Assembly (NCBI GenBank): GCA_023443455.1
Contig: JAEZUE010000037.1
Coordinates: 130,739-194,738 of the forward strand
Origin: Verrucomicrobiota bacterium
Lineage (GTDB): Bacteria > Verrucomicrobiota > Verrucomicrobiia > Opitutales > Opitutaceae
DNA: 64,000 bases
Direction of reading: 5' to 3'
Shown: positions 42,413 through 50,326 of the stretch, in pieces
Layout: the number at the start of each line of letters is the position of its first letter
Position numbering within the stretch: position 1 is the stretch's first letter
Made by a program: the position numbers and the translations under genes
Notes under the pieces: model-generated
What the model was told of the DNA's origin: nothing
Seen by the model: the letters and a program-made list of their open reading frames with translations, nothing else
The model's database searches: none

Positions 42413-44683
42413 CTACTTTGGGGCGGCAGAGAAACAGCGCTGAACCACCTCGATCACACGATCCTGGTCGGCATCGCTCATGGCCGAGCCCGACGGCAAA
42501 CAGAGCCCATGGGCGAAGAGCCGTTCCGAGACGGCCCCGCCGTAGACCGCGCAGCCCATGTCGCGAAAGACCGGTTGCAGATGCAACGGCTTCCAGACGG
42601 GGCGCGCCTCGATGTTCGCGGCCTCGAGGGCGAGACGAATCGCCTCACGGTCGGTCGCCGCCGCCGCCGGGTCGACCGTCAGGCAGGTCAGCCAGCGGGA
42701 ACACTGGCCGTGGGGCGCCTCCGGCATGAACGCCACGCCGGGCAGATCGCCAAGCGCGGACTTGTAGCGGTCGAAGATCCGGCGCCGCGTCCGCACGCGA
42801 TCGTCGAGCACATGCAACTGCCCACGGCCGATGCCGGCGAGCACGTTGCTCATGCGGTAATTGTAGCCGACGGTCGAATGCTCGTAGTGCGGCTCCGGAT
42901 CCCGCGCCTGGGTGGCGAGGCTGTGGGCGTACTCGACCAGCTGCTTGTCGTCGGAGACTAGCATGCCGCCGCCCGACGTCGTGATGATCTTGTTCCCGTT
43001 GAATGAGAATACGCCGATCTTGCCGACCGAGCCCGCCGCGCGGCCCCGGTAGGTGGCTCCCACGGCCTCGGCGGCATCCTCGATCAGCGGAACCCCGTGG
43101 CGTTCACACGCGGCGACGATCGGATCGAGGTCGGCCGTTTGCCCGTAGAGATGCGCGAGCACGACAGCCCGTGGCAGCCGGCCCGCCTTGGCGCGCTCCT
43201 CCAACGCGGCCGCGAGCAACGCCGGGTCCATGTTCCAGGAACCCGCCTCGCTGTCGATGAACACGGGAAGCCCGCCCTCGTAAACGATCGGATTGGCCGT
43301 GGCCACAAAGGTGAAGGTCGACACCAGCACCTCGTCGCCGGGGCGCACGCCCACACAACGCATCGCCAGATGCAGCGCGGCGGTACCGGAGGACAGCGCC
43401 ACCGCATGCGCCACACCCACCCGCCGCGCGAACTCCTCCTCGAAAGCCTTCAGGTTCGGTCCCGCCGGAGCGACCCAGTTGTGAGCAAACGCCTCCGACA
43501 CGTAACGGAACTCGTCCCGGCCCATGTGCGGCGGCGACAGGAAGAGCCGGGGCTGCGCGGCTCCGGCATGGGGCAGACCGGAGGCCACCACCCCGGCCTT
43601 CGCGCGCCGCTCCGCGGCCTTGACGACCCGATGCACCGTCCCCAGCGAAAGCAGGGCCCCCACCAGGACACAGCTGCGCGTCCAAGAACCGCCCTGCAAG
43701 TACGCGAGCGCCCCCAGCGCAGACGCCCCGCCCCACCACAGGTAAAGCTGGGCGACGCGCGCGTGGGACCAACCGCTGATCGTGAGGCGTTGGTAGAGGT
43801 GGCTGCGATGGGCCAGGAGAACGTTTTCGCGGTGCCGCAGTCGCCGCAGGAACGTGAAACCGCCGTCACCAAGAAACGGCCACACGACCAGGCCGGCGAA
43901 GACCGGCAGTGCACCCACGAAATCGCCGTTGAGCTCCGCCAGCGGCCGCAACGCCAACAACTGCCGCAGCGCCAGCAGGGGCAGCACCGCAAAGGAGAAA
44001 CCGAGGAACGCGCTGCCCACATCGCCCATGAAGATCCGCGCCGGCGACCAGTTGTGCGAGAGAAAGCCGGCGCAGGCCGCCGCGAACGCCAGACCGCTCA
44101 ACGCGACCAGCGGCATGCCCGATCGGAAACCGAGCACCGCCCACACCGTCCCGGCCACCAGTCCCTGCACGCCGGCGATACCGTCGATGCCGTCCATGAA
44201 ATTGTACACGTTGGTCAGGCCCACGACCCACACCACCGTGAGCCCGACCGCGACCGCCACGGGCAACGCCACGACGCCGAAACCGGGCAACGCCACGACC
44301 GGAAACGCCCCAAACAGCCACACGGCCGCCACTGCCGACCCGAGGTGGCACACCAGCCGGACCACGGAAGGCAACGAGCGCAGGTCGTCGGAAAAACTCA
44401 ACGCCGCAATCAGCAGCGCCAGCCCACCCGCCCAGCCCAGCAGCGGGCCCGCCTGCGGGCCGCACCAGCCCAGCATCCCCGCCCCGGTCAGCGCCAGGGC
44501 GAGCGTCAGCACAAACCCGACACCGCCGCCACGGGGCGTCAGCCGGGTGTGCGAGCTGCGCGAGTTGGGCCGGTCGAGCAGGCCGAGCGACGGCGCCAGC
44601 CGGAGGACCAGGCCGACCAGCAGCCAAGTCAGGCCGGCCACGCCAAAGGCACCAAAGGCAAGATGAAGAGGATCAGGGAACAT
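42413..44683 (-). CDS. Fusion of WecA/MraY-type phosphoglycosyltransferase and DegT aminotransferase
   Basis: A 756-residue fusion. Residues 1-345 are a polytopic WecA/WbpL-type enzyme: RPNSRSSHTRLTPRGGGVGF in part, NVYNFMDGIDGIAGVQG (Mg-binding Asp motif), SPARIFMGDVGSAFLGF and HRSHLYQRL. After a linker (about 345-375) comes a complete DegT/DnrJ/EryC1 aminotransferase: FLSPPHMGRDEFRYVSEAF, LSSGTAALHLAMRC, EDAAEAVGATYRGR and FSFNGNKIITTSGGGML with the PLP Lys in NGNK, ending near 756. No stop, gap or frame change separates the halves. The aminotransferase would act on the keto sugar from the WbpM/PglF-like enzyme; the other half would attach a sugar phosphate to the lipid carrier. Start at MFPDPLHL. 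Confidence 0.9.
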   Translation of the reverse strand: MFPDPLHLAFGAFGVAGLTWLLVGLVLRLAPSLGLLDRPNSRSSHTRLTPRGGGVGFVLTLALALTGAGMLGWCGPQAGPLLGWAGGLALLIAALSFSDDLRSLPSVVRLVCHLGSAVAAVWLFGAFPVVALPGFGVVALPVAVAVGLTVVWVVGLTNVYNFMDGIDGIAGVQGLVAGTVWAVLGFRSGMPLVALSGLAFAAACAGFLSHNWSPARIFMGDVGSAFLGFSFAVLPLLALRQLLALRPLAELNGDFVGALPVFAGLVVWPFLGDGGFTFLRRLRHRENVLLAHRSHLYQRLTISGWSHARVAQLYLWWGGASALGALAYLQGGSWTRSCVLVGALLSLGTVHRVVKAAERRAKAGVVASGLPHAGAAQPRLFLSPPHMGRDEFRYVSEAFAHNWVAPAGPNLKAFEEEFARRVGVAHAVALSSGTAALHLAMRCVGVRPGDEVLVSTFTFVATANPIVYEGGLPVFIDSEAGSWNMDPALLAAALEERAKAGRLPRAVVLAHLYGQTADLDPIVAACERHGVPLIEDAAEAVGATYRGRAAGSVGKIGVFSFNGNKIITTSGGGMLVSDDKQLVEYAHSLATQARDPEPHYEHSTVGYNYRMSNVLAGIGRGQLHVLDDRVRTRRRIFDRYKSALGDLPGVAFMPEAPHGQCSRWLTCLTVDPAAAATDREAIRLALEAANIEARPVWKPLHLQPVFRDMGCAVYGGAVSERLFAHGLCLPSGSAMSDADQDRVIEVVQRCFSAAPK

Positions 44684-45015
44684 GGAGAGGGACGATGGCG
44701 GATGGACGATGGCGGATGGCGGAGGACGGACGACGGATGGCAGAATCCGCCGAACACTGAACGCTCAACAGAGAACTTTGAACTTCGAACGCGATTGGAG
44801 CAGGCAGCAGAGCGGGAGCTTGCTGGTTGGAAACTGGAGGGCGGCGCTTCGTCGCCGCCGGGCCTGACACCGTTACGGCCGTGACGAAGCACGGCCCTCC
44901 AAAAAGAACGCGACCGGGTGCTTGGCTCGGAAGAACCCGTAAAACCAAACCAGAGAACGCAAACCGGATGCAGCCCTACGCTTTCACCGCTCGCCCGTCC
45001 TCGCGGCGCAGCCGC
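44684..45015. other. Gene-free, repeat-rich spacer
   Basis: About 330 bp with imperfect direct repeats: GGACGATGGCGGATG twice, and a GGACGACGGATGGC variant, followed by GAACTTTGAACTTCGAACG and an inverted GGCGGCGCTTCGTCGCCGCC. No gene was found. It separates the epimerase from the fusion gene and is consistent with dispersed non-coding repeats. Confidence 0.55.
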
Positions 45016-46209
45016 CTAAGGTTTCGCGCGGCGCGAAACCTCCCGCAACACCTCCGGCATCGTCTCGCGCAGAGTATGCCGAGGCTTCCAACCGAGCTCT
45101 CGCTGGAGCTTGGCGGACGAATACCAGGCGCTCCCGGTGAGCTTCGCCAGGGCATCGGAATCGAACACAAAACGCCGCCCGCGCACATGGCCGATCACGT
45201 CCCCCACCCGACCAAACAGGCGCAGAGTCCACCGCGGAATCGTCCACCGCGGCACCTTCCGGCCTGCGGCCATGCAGATCCAGTCGAAGAGTTGACGAGT
45301 CGAGAACGGCTCGTTGTCGGCCACGATGAATACTTGGCCTTTCGCAGCCGGGTGTTCCGCAGCCAGCAGGGCCGCCGCAATCACGTCGTCCACATGCACC
45401 ATCGAACGCTTGTTGCCGATTTCGGGCAGCGGCGGAAAGCGCCCGCGCTTCACCGCCACGATCATCTTCTCCAGATTGCCCTTCGGCGTGGGCCCGTAGA
45501 CCAGGCAAGGCCGCAATGCGACCGGATGCGGCACGTAGTTTCCGTCCAGCAACAGCTTCTCTGCCGCCAGCTTCGACTGACCATAAGGCGTGTCCGGCGG
45601 CGCCGAGCACAGCTCGTCCATCGGAGTTGGAACCACAGATGAACACGGATGAACACGGATGTCCGATCCTTCTCCGTTGCTGCCAACCCTGATTCCCTGA
45701 ATTCCAGATTCCTCGCTCTGGCTTGCGGTTCCGCCGCTGTCCCCAGCGGCCTTCACCGTGCTGAACAGCACAAACGCCCGCACGCCGGCGCGCTGGGCGG
45801 CTTCGAGCATGCGCCGCGTGCCCTCGGTATTGATCTGGAAATACTCGGCCTCGTCCTGCGCGACCTCGGCCAAGGCATGCGCCTTGCCGGCCAGATGGAC
45901 AATCGTGTCGATCCCCGCCGGCAAATGGATGGGAGCGTCAGAAGTGATGTCGGCGACGATCCAGTTCGGAGAACCGGTAGACGGTGAACGGTCGACGGTG
46001 GACGGTACGCTTGCGGTAGGGTCGTCGCTTGCCGACGCACCGCTTTGTGATCTTCCCGTCCCCGGAGACGGCGCAGCCGCATCCTCAGGTTTTGCGGCAC
46101 GCAAAACATCCCGGTCCAACCCGATGACATGCCAGCCGGCGGCCTGCGCAGCGACCGTCATGCGGCGCCCGATGAAACCGGCCGCACCGGTGATCAAAAC
46201 AGTCTTCAT
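45016..46209 (-). CDS. NAD-dependent sugar epimerase/dehydratase with two repeat-derived insertions
   Basis: A 397-residue extended SDR of the GalE/WbpP-like type. Cofactor motif TGAAGFIGRRM at 8-18, DTIVHLAGKAHAL, active-site YGQSKLAAEKLL, RPCLVYGPTPKGN and GNKRSMVHVDDVIAA. Two low-similarity, Ser/Pro-rich stretches break the fold: about residues 38-82 (KPEDAAAPSPGTG...STGSP) and 157-194 (DSGGTASQSEESG...SSVVP). Their DNA contains motifs found in intergenic repeats here, such as ACACGGATGAACACGGATG and a TTTTGCGGCACGCAAAAC palindrome. Without them the length is near the family norm. Both keep the frame. It likely makes an epimerised sugar for the polymer. The last codons overlap a further palindrome. 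Confidence 0.88.
   Translation of the reverse strand: MKTVLITGAAGFIGRRMTVAAQAAGWHVIGLDRDVLRAAKPEDAAAPSPGTGRSQSGASASDDPTASVPSTVDRSPSTGSPNWIVADITSDAPIHLPAGIDTIVHLAGKAHALAEVAQDEAEYFQINTEGTRRMLEAAQRAGVRAFVLFSTVKAAGDSGGTASQSEESGIQGIRVGSNGEGSDIRVHPCSSVVPTPMDELCSAPPDTPYGQSKLAAEKLLLDGNYVPHPVALRPCLVYGPTPKGNLEKMIVAVKRGRFPPLPEIGNKRSMVHVDDVIAAALLAAEHPAAKGQVFIVADNEPFSTRQLFDWICMAAGRKVPRWTIPRWTLRLFGRVGDVIGHVRGRRFVFDSDALAKLTGSAWYSSAKLQRELGWKPRHTLRETMPEVLREVSRRAKP
45019..45041. repeat. AGGTTTCGCG palindrome, copy 1 (end of epimerase gene)
   Basis: A perfect 23-bp palindrome, arms AGGTTTCGCGC and GCGCGAAACCT, spans the last eight codons of the epimerase gene (EVSRRAKP), directly before its stop. Confidence 0.85.
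46087..46109. repeat. AGGTTTCGCG palindrome, copy 2 (inside epimerase gene)
   Basis: An imperfect version (AGGTTTTGCGG / ACGCAAAACAT, 9 of 11 pairs) at the left edge of the first insertion in the epimerase gene, coding DVLRAAKP. Confidence 0.7.
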
Positions 46210-46534
46210 GATTTCAGGAACCGAGCCGGAATGTTAACCGCAGATGCACGCTGATGAACGCAGATTGAGACTTAGTAGTTTGAAGTTGGGAGTTGGAAAT
46301 TGGTCGCGTAGAGGGTCCAACCCCACGCGATTTGAAATTGGGAGTTGGTCGTTCGGCGCCCTCTGCCGTCCCAACCTGTCACCTTCAACATTCCCACCTT
46401 CACACTGCCCGTCTTCCCAGCTTGGCCACAGGTTTTCGCAGATCGCACCGATCCCAAATAATCGGAAGCACCGCCGTTCAAAGTTCAGCGTTCTCTGCAA
46501 AAAATTCAGATTTCGCGGCACGCGAAACCTTTCG
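46210..46534. other. Gene-free spacer with AGGTTTCGCG palindrome copy 3 (46508-46530)
   Basis: The spacer begins with an Opitutaceae-style repeat (GCAGATGCACGCTGATG, AACGCAGATTGAGAC), then two near-copies of GGGAGTTGG-A-AATTGG separated by about 50 bp, then CACCTTCAACATTCCCACC resembling the insertion in the glycosyltransferase gene. It ends with the palindrome AGATTTCGCGG / ACGCGAAACCT just after the toxin remnant's stop. Confidence 0.6.
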
Positions 46535-46831
46535 TCAGCGAAGCGGCCGCGTGCTCCAGTACTCCGGATGCCGGCGAACATGAGCCACGGCCAAAACCCA
46601 GATCACCTCCGCCCATTCCACGTAGGCGATGTAGTACGGAAACACTTGGCAGTTGACGCGGCGATAACCCTTCGGCCTCAACGGCGACACACCGTGGTTT
46701 TCGCGCACCCAAGCCAGGTTTCGCCATACTTCGGCCCTGAAACGCTCACCGAGCCCGAGGGCCAGATCGTCGTAATAGCGACTCGCCTCCTCGATCTCCC
46801 GCTCCGCCTCCTCGAGAACTTAGACTCTCAT
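46535..46831 (-). pseudogene. RelE/ParE-type toxin interrupted by an early stop
   Basis: Reading from the ATG at 46831 gives MRV, then TAA, then an otherwise intact ParE/RelE-like sequence: VLEEAEREIEEASRYYDD, LGLGERFRAEVWRNLAW, GYRRVNCQVFPYYIAYVEW in part, VIWVLAVAHVRRHPEYW and a final stop at 46535. Family members begin MRVxxLxEAExE, so the TAA replaces codon 4. No other good start exists after it. The ATG overlaps the antitoxin stop in an ATGA junction, as in intact modules. The toxin is probably inactive unless reinitiation occurs. Confidence 0.8.
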
Positions 46832-47064
46832 GAAGGACGCTGCTCAAACCGGGCCATCACTTCCTCGAGGTCGGCCGCCAGCGCGCGCCCGTCTTTGACG
46901 GCCTGAATCCGGGCAGCGATGACTTCATCCCAAGCCGCTTCGGAATCCCCCATGTCCCCATTCTCACGTTCATCGGAAAGATCGAGGAGAATCCGGGCCA
47001 AGGTCAGGCGCTTACCGGCAGGCAACTCCAAGGCCTCTCTGGCAAATTCGGCAAGGGCTTTCAT
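46828..47064 (-). CDS. Addiction-module antitoxin (TIGR02574/Unstab_antitox type)
   Basis: A 78-residue protein: AREALELPAGKRLTLARILLDLSD in part, then SEAAWDEVIAARIQAVKDGRA and a final LEEVMARFEQRPS. This is the pattern of short antitoxins paired with RelE/ParE toxins (residues LPAxxR then WxxEIxxRxxxxxxG). It directly precedes the broken toxin gene with a 4-bp overlap. Start at MKALAEFA. It lies within the polysaccharide locus between the epimerase and a glycosyltransferase, which suggests insertion into the locus. Confidence 0.8.
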   Translation of the reverse strand: MKALAEFAREALELPAGKRLTLARILLDLSDERENGDMGDSEAAWDEVIAARIQAVKDGRALAADLEEVMARFEQRPS

Positions 47065-47168
47065 GTTGAGCCAAGCTGTGTGACGCACCCGAAACGTCAA
47101 TGTCCGGAATTCCCGTGCCGCCCGGCTCGTTTTTGTGACTTCTCGTGCCTTTTGGTGGCCGCAGCCTC

Positions 47169-47191
47169 AGGTTTCGCGCCCCGCGAAACCT
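47169..47191. repeat. AGGTTTCGCG palindrome, copy 4 (after glycosyltransferase gene)
   Basis: Arms AGGTTTCGCGC and CCGCGAAACCT (10 of 11 pairs) lie 2 bp beyond the glycosyltransferase stop codon, the position of an intrinsic terminator, although no T-run follows on the minus strand. Confidence 0.8.
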
Positions 47192-47193
47192 TC

Positions 47194-48576
47194 CTACAAC
47201 GCTTCGAGCAGCTCCCGCCAGCGAACAGCCAACACGCGCTGATCGTAGCACTCCCGCGCGGCACGCCAGGCGTTGCGGCGCTTGGCGAGGACCTCGTCGG
47301 CCTGCGAGGGCAAGGATTCCAGCAGGGTCCGCAGACCGGCGGCATCACCGGGAGCGACCACCCAGCCGCAGTCATGCGCGAGCACCGTGTCGGCCAAGTC
47401 GGACTCGCGCGGACACACCGCCAGGATCGCCTGCCCGGCCGCCATTGCGCTGTAGGTCTTGCTCGGCATCACGATGCCTTCGGCGCCCGGCTTCATCGTC
47501 ACCAGCGCCACATCGGCCGCGGCCATGGCGGTGAGCCACTCCGCTTCCGGGAGACTGCCGCCAAGGGTCAGGCAGGGAGCCGTGTCCCCTGCTCCCAGCT
47601 TGGTCGTGAGCTCCGCAAAACCCGCCCCGTTGCCGCGAAACGAAAGATGCACCCCATCCGGCACACCGGCGCTCACCGCACCTACGAGTGTGTCCACATC
47701 GTGCATGCGCCCGAGGTTGCCGCAGTAGAGCACCGACACTATTGGGGCGGCCCCGCCAGGTCTGAGCCCGGCCGCAGGCGCATCCGCCCCAGCATCGCCT
47801 GCAAGCAGGCTCCTACCTCCGCTCTTTGTGTTCTTTGCGGTTAACTCCTCCGAATTGCAGGTATCTCGTTTCCGCTCTGTCGGCTCCTTGTCCGCAAACG
47901 GCGCGGCATCGCAGCCGACCGGGATCACCACGCCCCGCGGAATCGGACCAAACTGGACTTCCGCATAGGCCAGCAATTTCTCGCCCAGGAAGACGTTCGC
48001 GGCCGCGCCGTCGAACATCGCCCGCACCCATTTGCGCAACAGCCGCTCGCCCAGCGAACCGCGCTTCAGCTTGCCGGCCAACACCAGCACATCCGGAAAC
48101 AGGTCGAACATCCAGTGCACCACCGGAATACCCCGTTTGCGCGCCGCGCGCATCGCGACCCAAGGAGCAAAGAAGGTGTTCGTGCAGACCACCAAGGCGA
48201 GCGGAGCGCCCTCGCGTCGCACCCGCCGGCGCAACTGCAACGGGTAGCCCACATAGCAGCGCCACCGCATGCCGAGCCGGGCCCACGTGCCCCGCGCCTG
48301 CCGGTAGGCCGACTCCGTCACCGCGAAACGCTGGCAAGCGGAGCCGTTGAAGGTAGGAAGGTAGAAAGGTGCGAAGGTACAGCCCGCCCCATTCTCCTTT
48401 TCTCCCTCATCTTGGCAGGTTCCTGGCTCAGCGCCTCCGCTCTTCGCCACTTTCCCACCTTCAACCTTTTCACCTTCTACCGTGGCGGCTACGCCGCCGC
48501 CGCCCAGCTCGCGCACGAGCCCCTTCAGGAAGGTGCCGTACTCGACCGAGGACCAGAATTCGGTGTCTTCAACCAT
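47194..48576 (-). CDS. Glycosyltransferase (WcaI/GT4 type) with repeat-derived insertions
   Basis: A 460-residue GT-B enzyme: N-terminal EDTEFWSSVEYG, VVHWMFDLFPDVLVLAGKLKRG in part, acceptor-side IPRGVVIPVGCDAAPF, and donor-side VLYCGNLGRMHDVDTL, MPSKTYSAMAAGQAILA and ESDLADTVLAHDCGWVV. Two stretches look inserted: about residues 31-77 (EGEKVEGGKVAKSGG...), flanked at DNA level by imperfect inverted repeats, and about 243-265 (LTAKNTKSGGRSLLAGDAG), which translates a TTGTGTTCTTTGCGGTTAA motif and one REP-like unit. The frame is kept throughout. It belongs to the polymer assembly genes; sugar and linkage unknown. Confidence 0.85.
   Translation of the reverse strand: MVEDTEFWSSVEYGTFLKGLVRELGGGGVAATVEGEKVEGGKVAKSGGAEPGTCQDEGEKENGAGCTFAPFYLPTFNGSACQRFAVTESAYRQARGTWARLGMRWRCYVGYPLQLRRRVRREGAPLALVVCTNTFFAPWVAMRAARKRGIPVVHWMFDLFPDVLVLAGKLKRGSLGERLLRKWVRAMFDGAAANVFLGEKLLAYAEVQFGPIPRGVVIPVGCDAAPFADKEPTERKRDTCNSEELTAKNTKSGGRSLLAGDAGADAPAAGLRPGGAAPIVSVLYCGNLGRMHDVDTLVGAVSAGVPDGVHLSFRGNGAGFAELTTKLGAGDTAPCLTLGGSLPEAEWLTAMAAADVALVTMKPGAEGIVMPSKTYSAMAAGQAILAVCPRESDLADTVLAHDCGWVVAPGDAAGLRTLLESLPSQADEVLAKRRNAWRAARECYDQRVLAVRWRELLEAL
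47794..47816. repeat. Single REP-like unit inside the glycosyltransferase gene
   Basis: A perfect 23-bp unit (reads ATCGCCTGC...CTCCTAC on the plus strand) translated as part of GGRSLLAGD. It is followed by CTTTGTGTTCTTTGCGGTTA, another dispersed motif, also translated. Confidence 0.85.
48345..48486. repeat. In-frame ~140-bp insertion with inverted ends
   Basis: The left edge GAAGGTAGGAAGGTAGAAAGG and the right edge CACCTTCAACCTTTTCACC / TTCTACC are imperfect inverted repeats. The segment is a multiple of three and open, adding about 46 residues to the N-terminal domain of the glycosyltransferase. A related motif is in the spacer near 46377-46410. Confidence 0.65.
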
Positions 48577-48582
48577 TCGAGA

Positions 48583-49134
48583 TTACCGTTCCGAAACTTG
48601 ACGTGCAGGATTTCCGGCCATGACGGCTCGAGGAGGTACATTCTTTGTGACAACCGCTCGAGCCCCCACCACCGCAAGTCGCCCAACGGTGACGCCGGAG
48701 CCGATAAACGCGTCCGTGCAGATCCAGCAGTCCGACTCGACCACAATGGGCTTGTTGGTGAAGGGCAAATGGGGCTGACGATGATCGTGATTGCCGGCGC
48801 AGAGGTGCGCATTTTGTGAAACTATGCAGCGGTCACCAATCATCACCTCAGCCAGGTTGTAGATGCGCACATCCCAAGCGATCGAGACCTCGTCGCCGAT
48901 CCGTAGCTTCCACGGTGCAAAGATCCGGGCTGAAGGATAGATCCTCACTCCGATTCCGATTTGCGCACCGAAGCCCCGGAGCATGAGATTGCGCCAACCA
49001 TACAGGTGCCGCGGGCTATAACGGAACAACGGCGCCAGTGCGGCCCAAAAGATTCGGCGGGCGAAATCGGCTTTGCTGTATAAGCCGAACGGAGTGGATC
49101 GATGGGCAACAATGTCGTGTCTTTCAATAGCCAT
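48583..49134 (-). CDS. WcaF-type hexapeptide acetyltransferase
   Basis: A 183-residue left-handed beta-helix enzyme of the LacA/WcaF/NodL group: WRNLMLRGFGAQIGIGVRIYPSARIFAPWKLRIGDEVSIAWDVRI (core IGIGVRIYPSARIF), catalytic His in CAGNHDHRQPHLPF, and CWICTDAFIGSGVTVGRLAVVGARAVVTKNVPPRAVMAGNPAR (core AGNPARQV). Likely O-acetylates a sugar of the polymer or repeat unit. It lies tightly between two glycosyltransferase genes (7-bp gaps). Confidence 0.9.
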   Translation of the reverse strand: MAIERHDIVAHRSTPFGLYSKADFARRIFWAALAPLFRYSPRHLYGWRNLMLRGFGAQIGIGVRIYPSARIFAPWKLRIGDEVSIAWDVRIYNLAEVMIGDRCIVSQNAHLCAGNHDHRQPHLPFTNKPIVVESDCWICTDAFIGSGVTVGRLAVVGARAVVTKNVPPRAVMAGNPARQVSER

Positions 49135-49141
49135 GGGATTT

Positions 49142-50326
49142 CTAGTCAGCGAGAAGGTCCGCCGGTAGCGCCTCGCGCCGGATCACCGATTGATACACAC
49201 GCATGAAGTTTGCGGCTATTGTGTTCCAATCGAACCGCTCGCGCACCAAGTACTGGCCAACCAGCCCCATCATCACACGCTCGCTGTCCCCGAGTCGGAC
49301 CAATTCGAGGATCGCGGCCGCAATGCTGGAAGGGCGCGGTTCGCAACACAAAGCCGCGCCGCACTCCACCCCTTCTGGCAGGTTGCAAGCCGGAGTAATG
49401 ACTGCCGGCAAGCCGTAGGACCACGCCTCCAGCACCGACATCGGTAGACCCTCACTGAATGAAGGTAACACAAAGCCATCAGCCTGCGAAAGGGCCGCCG
49501 CCTTCTGTTCGCCGAGGAGGGGCCCACAGAAACAGACCGAGTCGGCGAAGCCTTCGACCTCGGCAAATTGGCGCAGGTCGGCCTGGATGCCGGATTCGTC
49601 CCACCCGGCAATAGCCAAACCCCAATCGCGGGCAGGACCGTTATGCGCCTGAACGTCTCTCCACGCGCTAAACAGTTCCTTGAGTCCTTTCTTGGGATGC
49701 AACCGCGCCATGAAGAGCAGAATCTTGGATCGACCGGCAACCCTATGTTCCGCCCATGGAGCGGGCCCAGATGGCCGAGGCGGATCTATCTCGACCCCGT
49801 TGGGCAGCACCACAATCGGCCCCCTCAGGCCGTACGCACGGATGGATTGGGCCTCTGCGGGATTGAGCGCGTGCACCACAGTCGCGCGCTGCAGTTGCTC
49901 GTCCTGAAATATCCGGGCAACGAACCGCTTCTTTAGCCCGGAGAGCGCGAGCGCCCACGGGTCAAGCATTCCATGCGGTGAAACTACCATCGGTACGTCG
50001 TGTTTACGATGAGTGCGTAGCGCCGCAGCGGACATATAGGTCCAAAGCCCATGGCTGTGGATGAGGTCCGGGGCGAACGCCGCGAGCGCAGGCTGGAACC
50101 GCGGCGAATACCCGAACACTCGCGGTGGCCACGGATCAAAAGCTGAGACCTTCACGTCGCCCCATAGCGGCCGATCCTCCTCGGTTCGCGGATCACGGTA
50201 ACCGAACACCTGCAGCTTTGCATCCTCCAAATGCTGGAGCCGCGGCAGAAGAGCCGTCAGCACAAAAAACACCCCACCGTTCAGCCTGGATGTATAGGTG
50301 GTGAGTTCGGCTATACGGGTACTCAT
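49142..50326 (-). CDS. Glycosyltransferase family 4
   Basis: A 394-residue GT-B enzyme. N-terminal domain shows TYTSRLNGGVFFVLTALLPRL and HSHGLWTYMSAAALRTHRKHDVPMVVSPHGMLDPWALAL in part (core VSPHGMLDPWAL). The donor domain has LLFMARLHPKKGLKELFSAW and the EX7E-like SEGLPMSVLEAWSYGLPAVIT. It overlaps the next upstream gene by 4 bp. GT4 enzymes transfer a sugar from a nucleotide donor with retention; the specific sugar is unknown. Confidence 0.92.
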   Translation of the reverse strand: MSTRIAELTTYTSRLNGGVFFVLTALLPRLQHLEDAKLQVFGYRDPRTEEDRPLWGDVKVSAFDPWPPRVFGYSPRFQPALAAFAPDLIHSHGLWTYMSAAALRTHRKHDVPMVVSPHGMLDPWALALSGLKKRFVARIFQDEQLQRATVVHALNPAEAQSIRAYGLRGPIVVLPNGVEIDPPRPSGPAPWAEHRVAGRSKILLFMARLHPKKGLKELFSAWRDVQAHNGPARDWGLAIAGWDESGIQADLRQFAEVEGFADSVCFCGPLLGEQKAAALSQADGFVLPSFSEGLPMSVLEAWSYGLPAVITPACNLPEGVECGAALCCEPRPSSIAAAILELVRLGDSERVMMGLVGQYLVRERFDWNTIAANFMRVYQSVIRREALPADLLAD

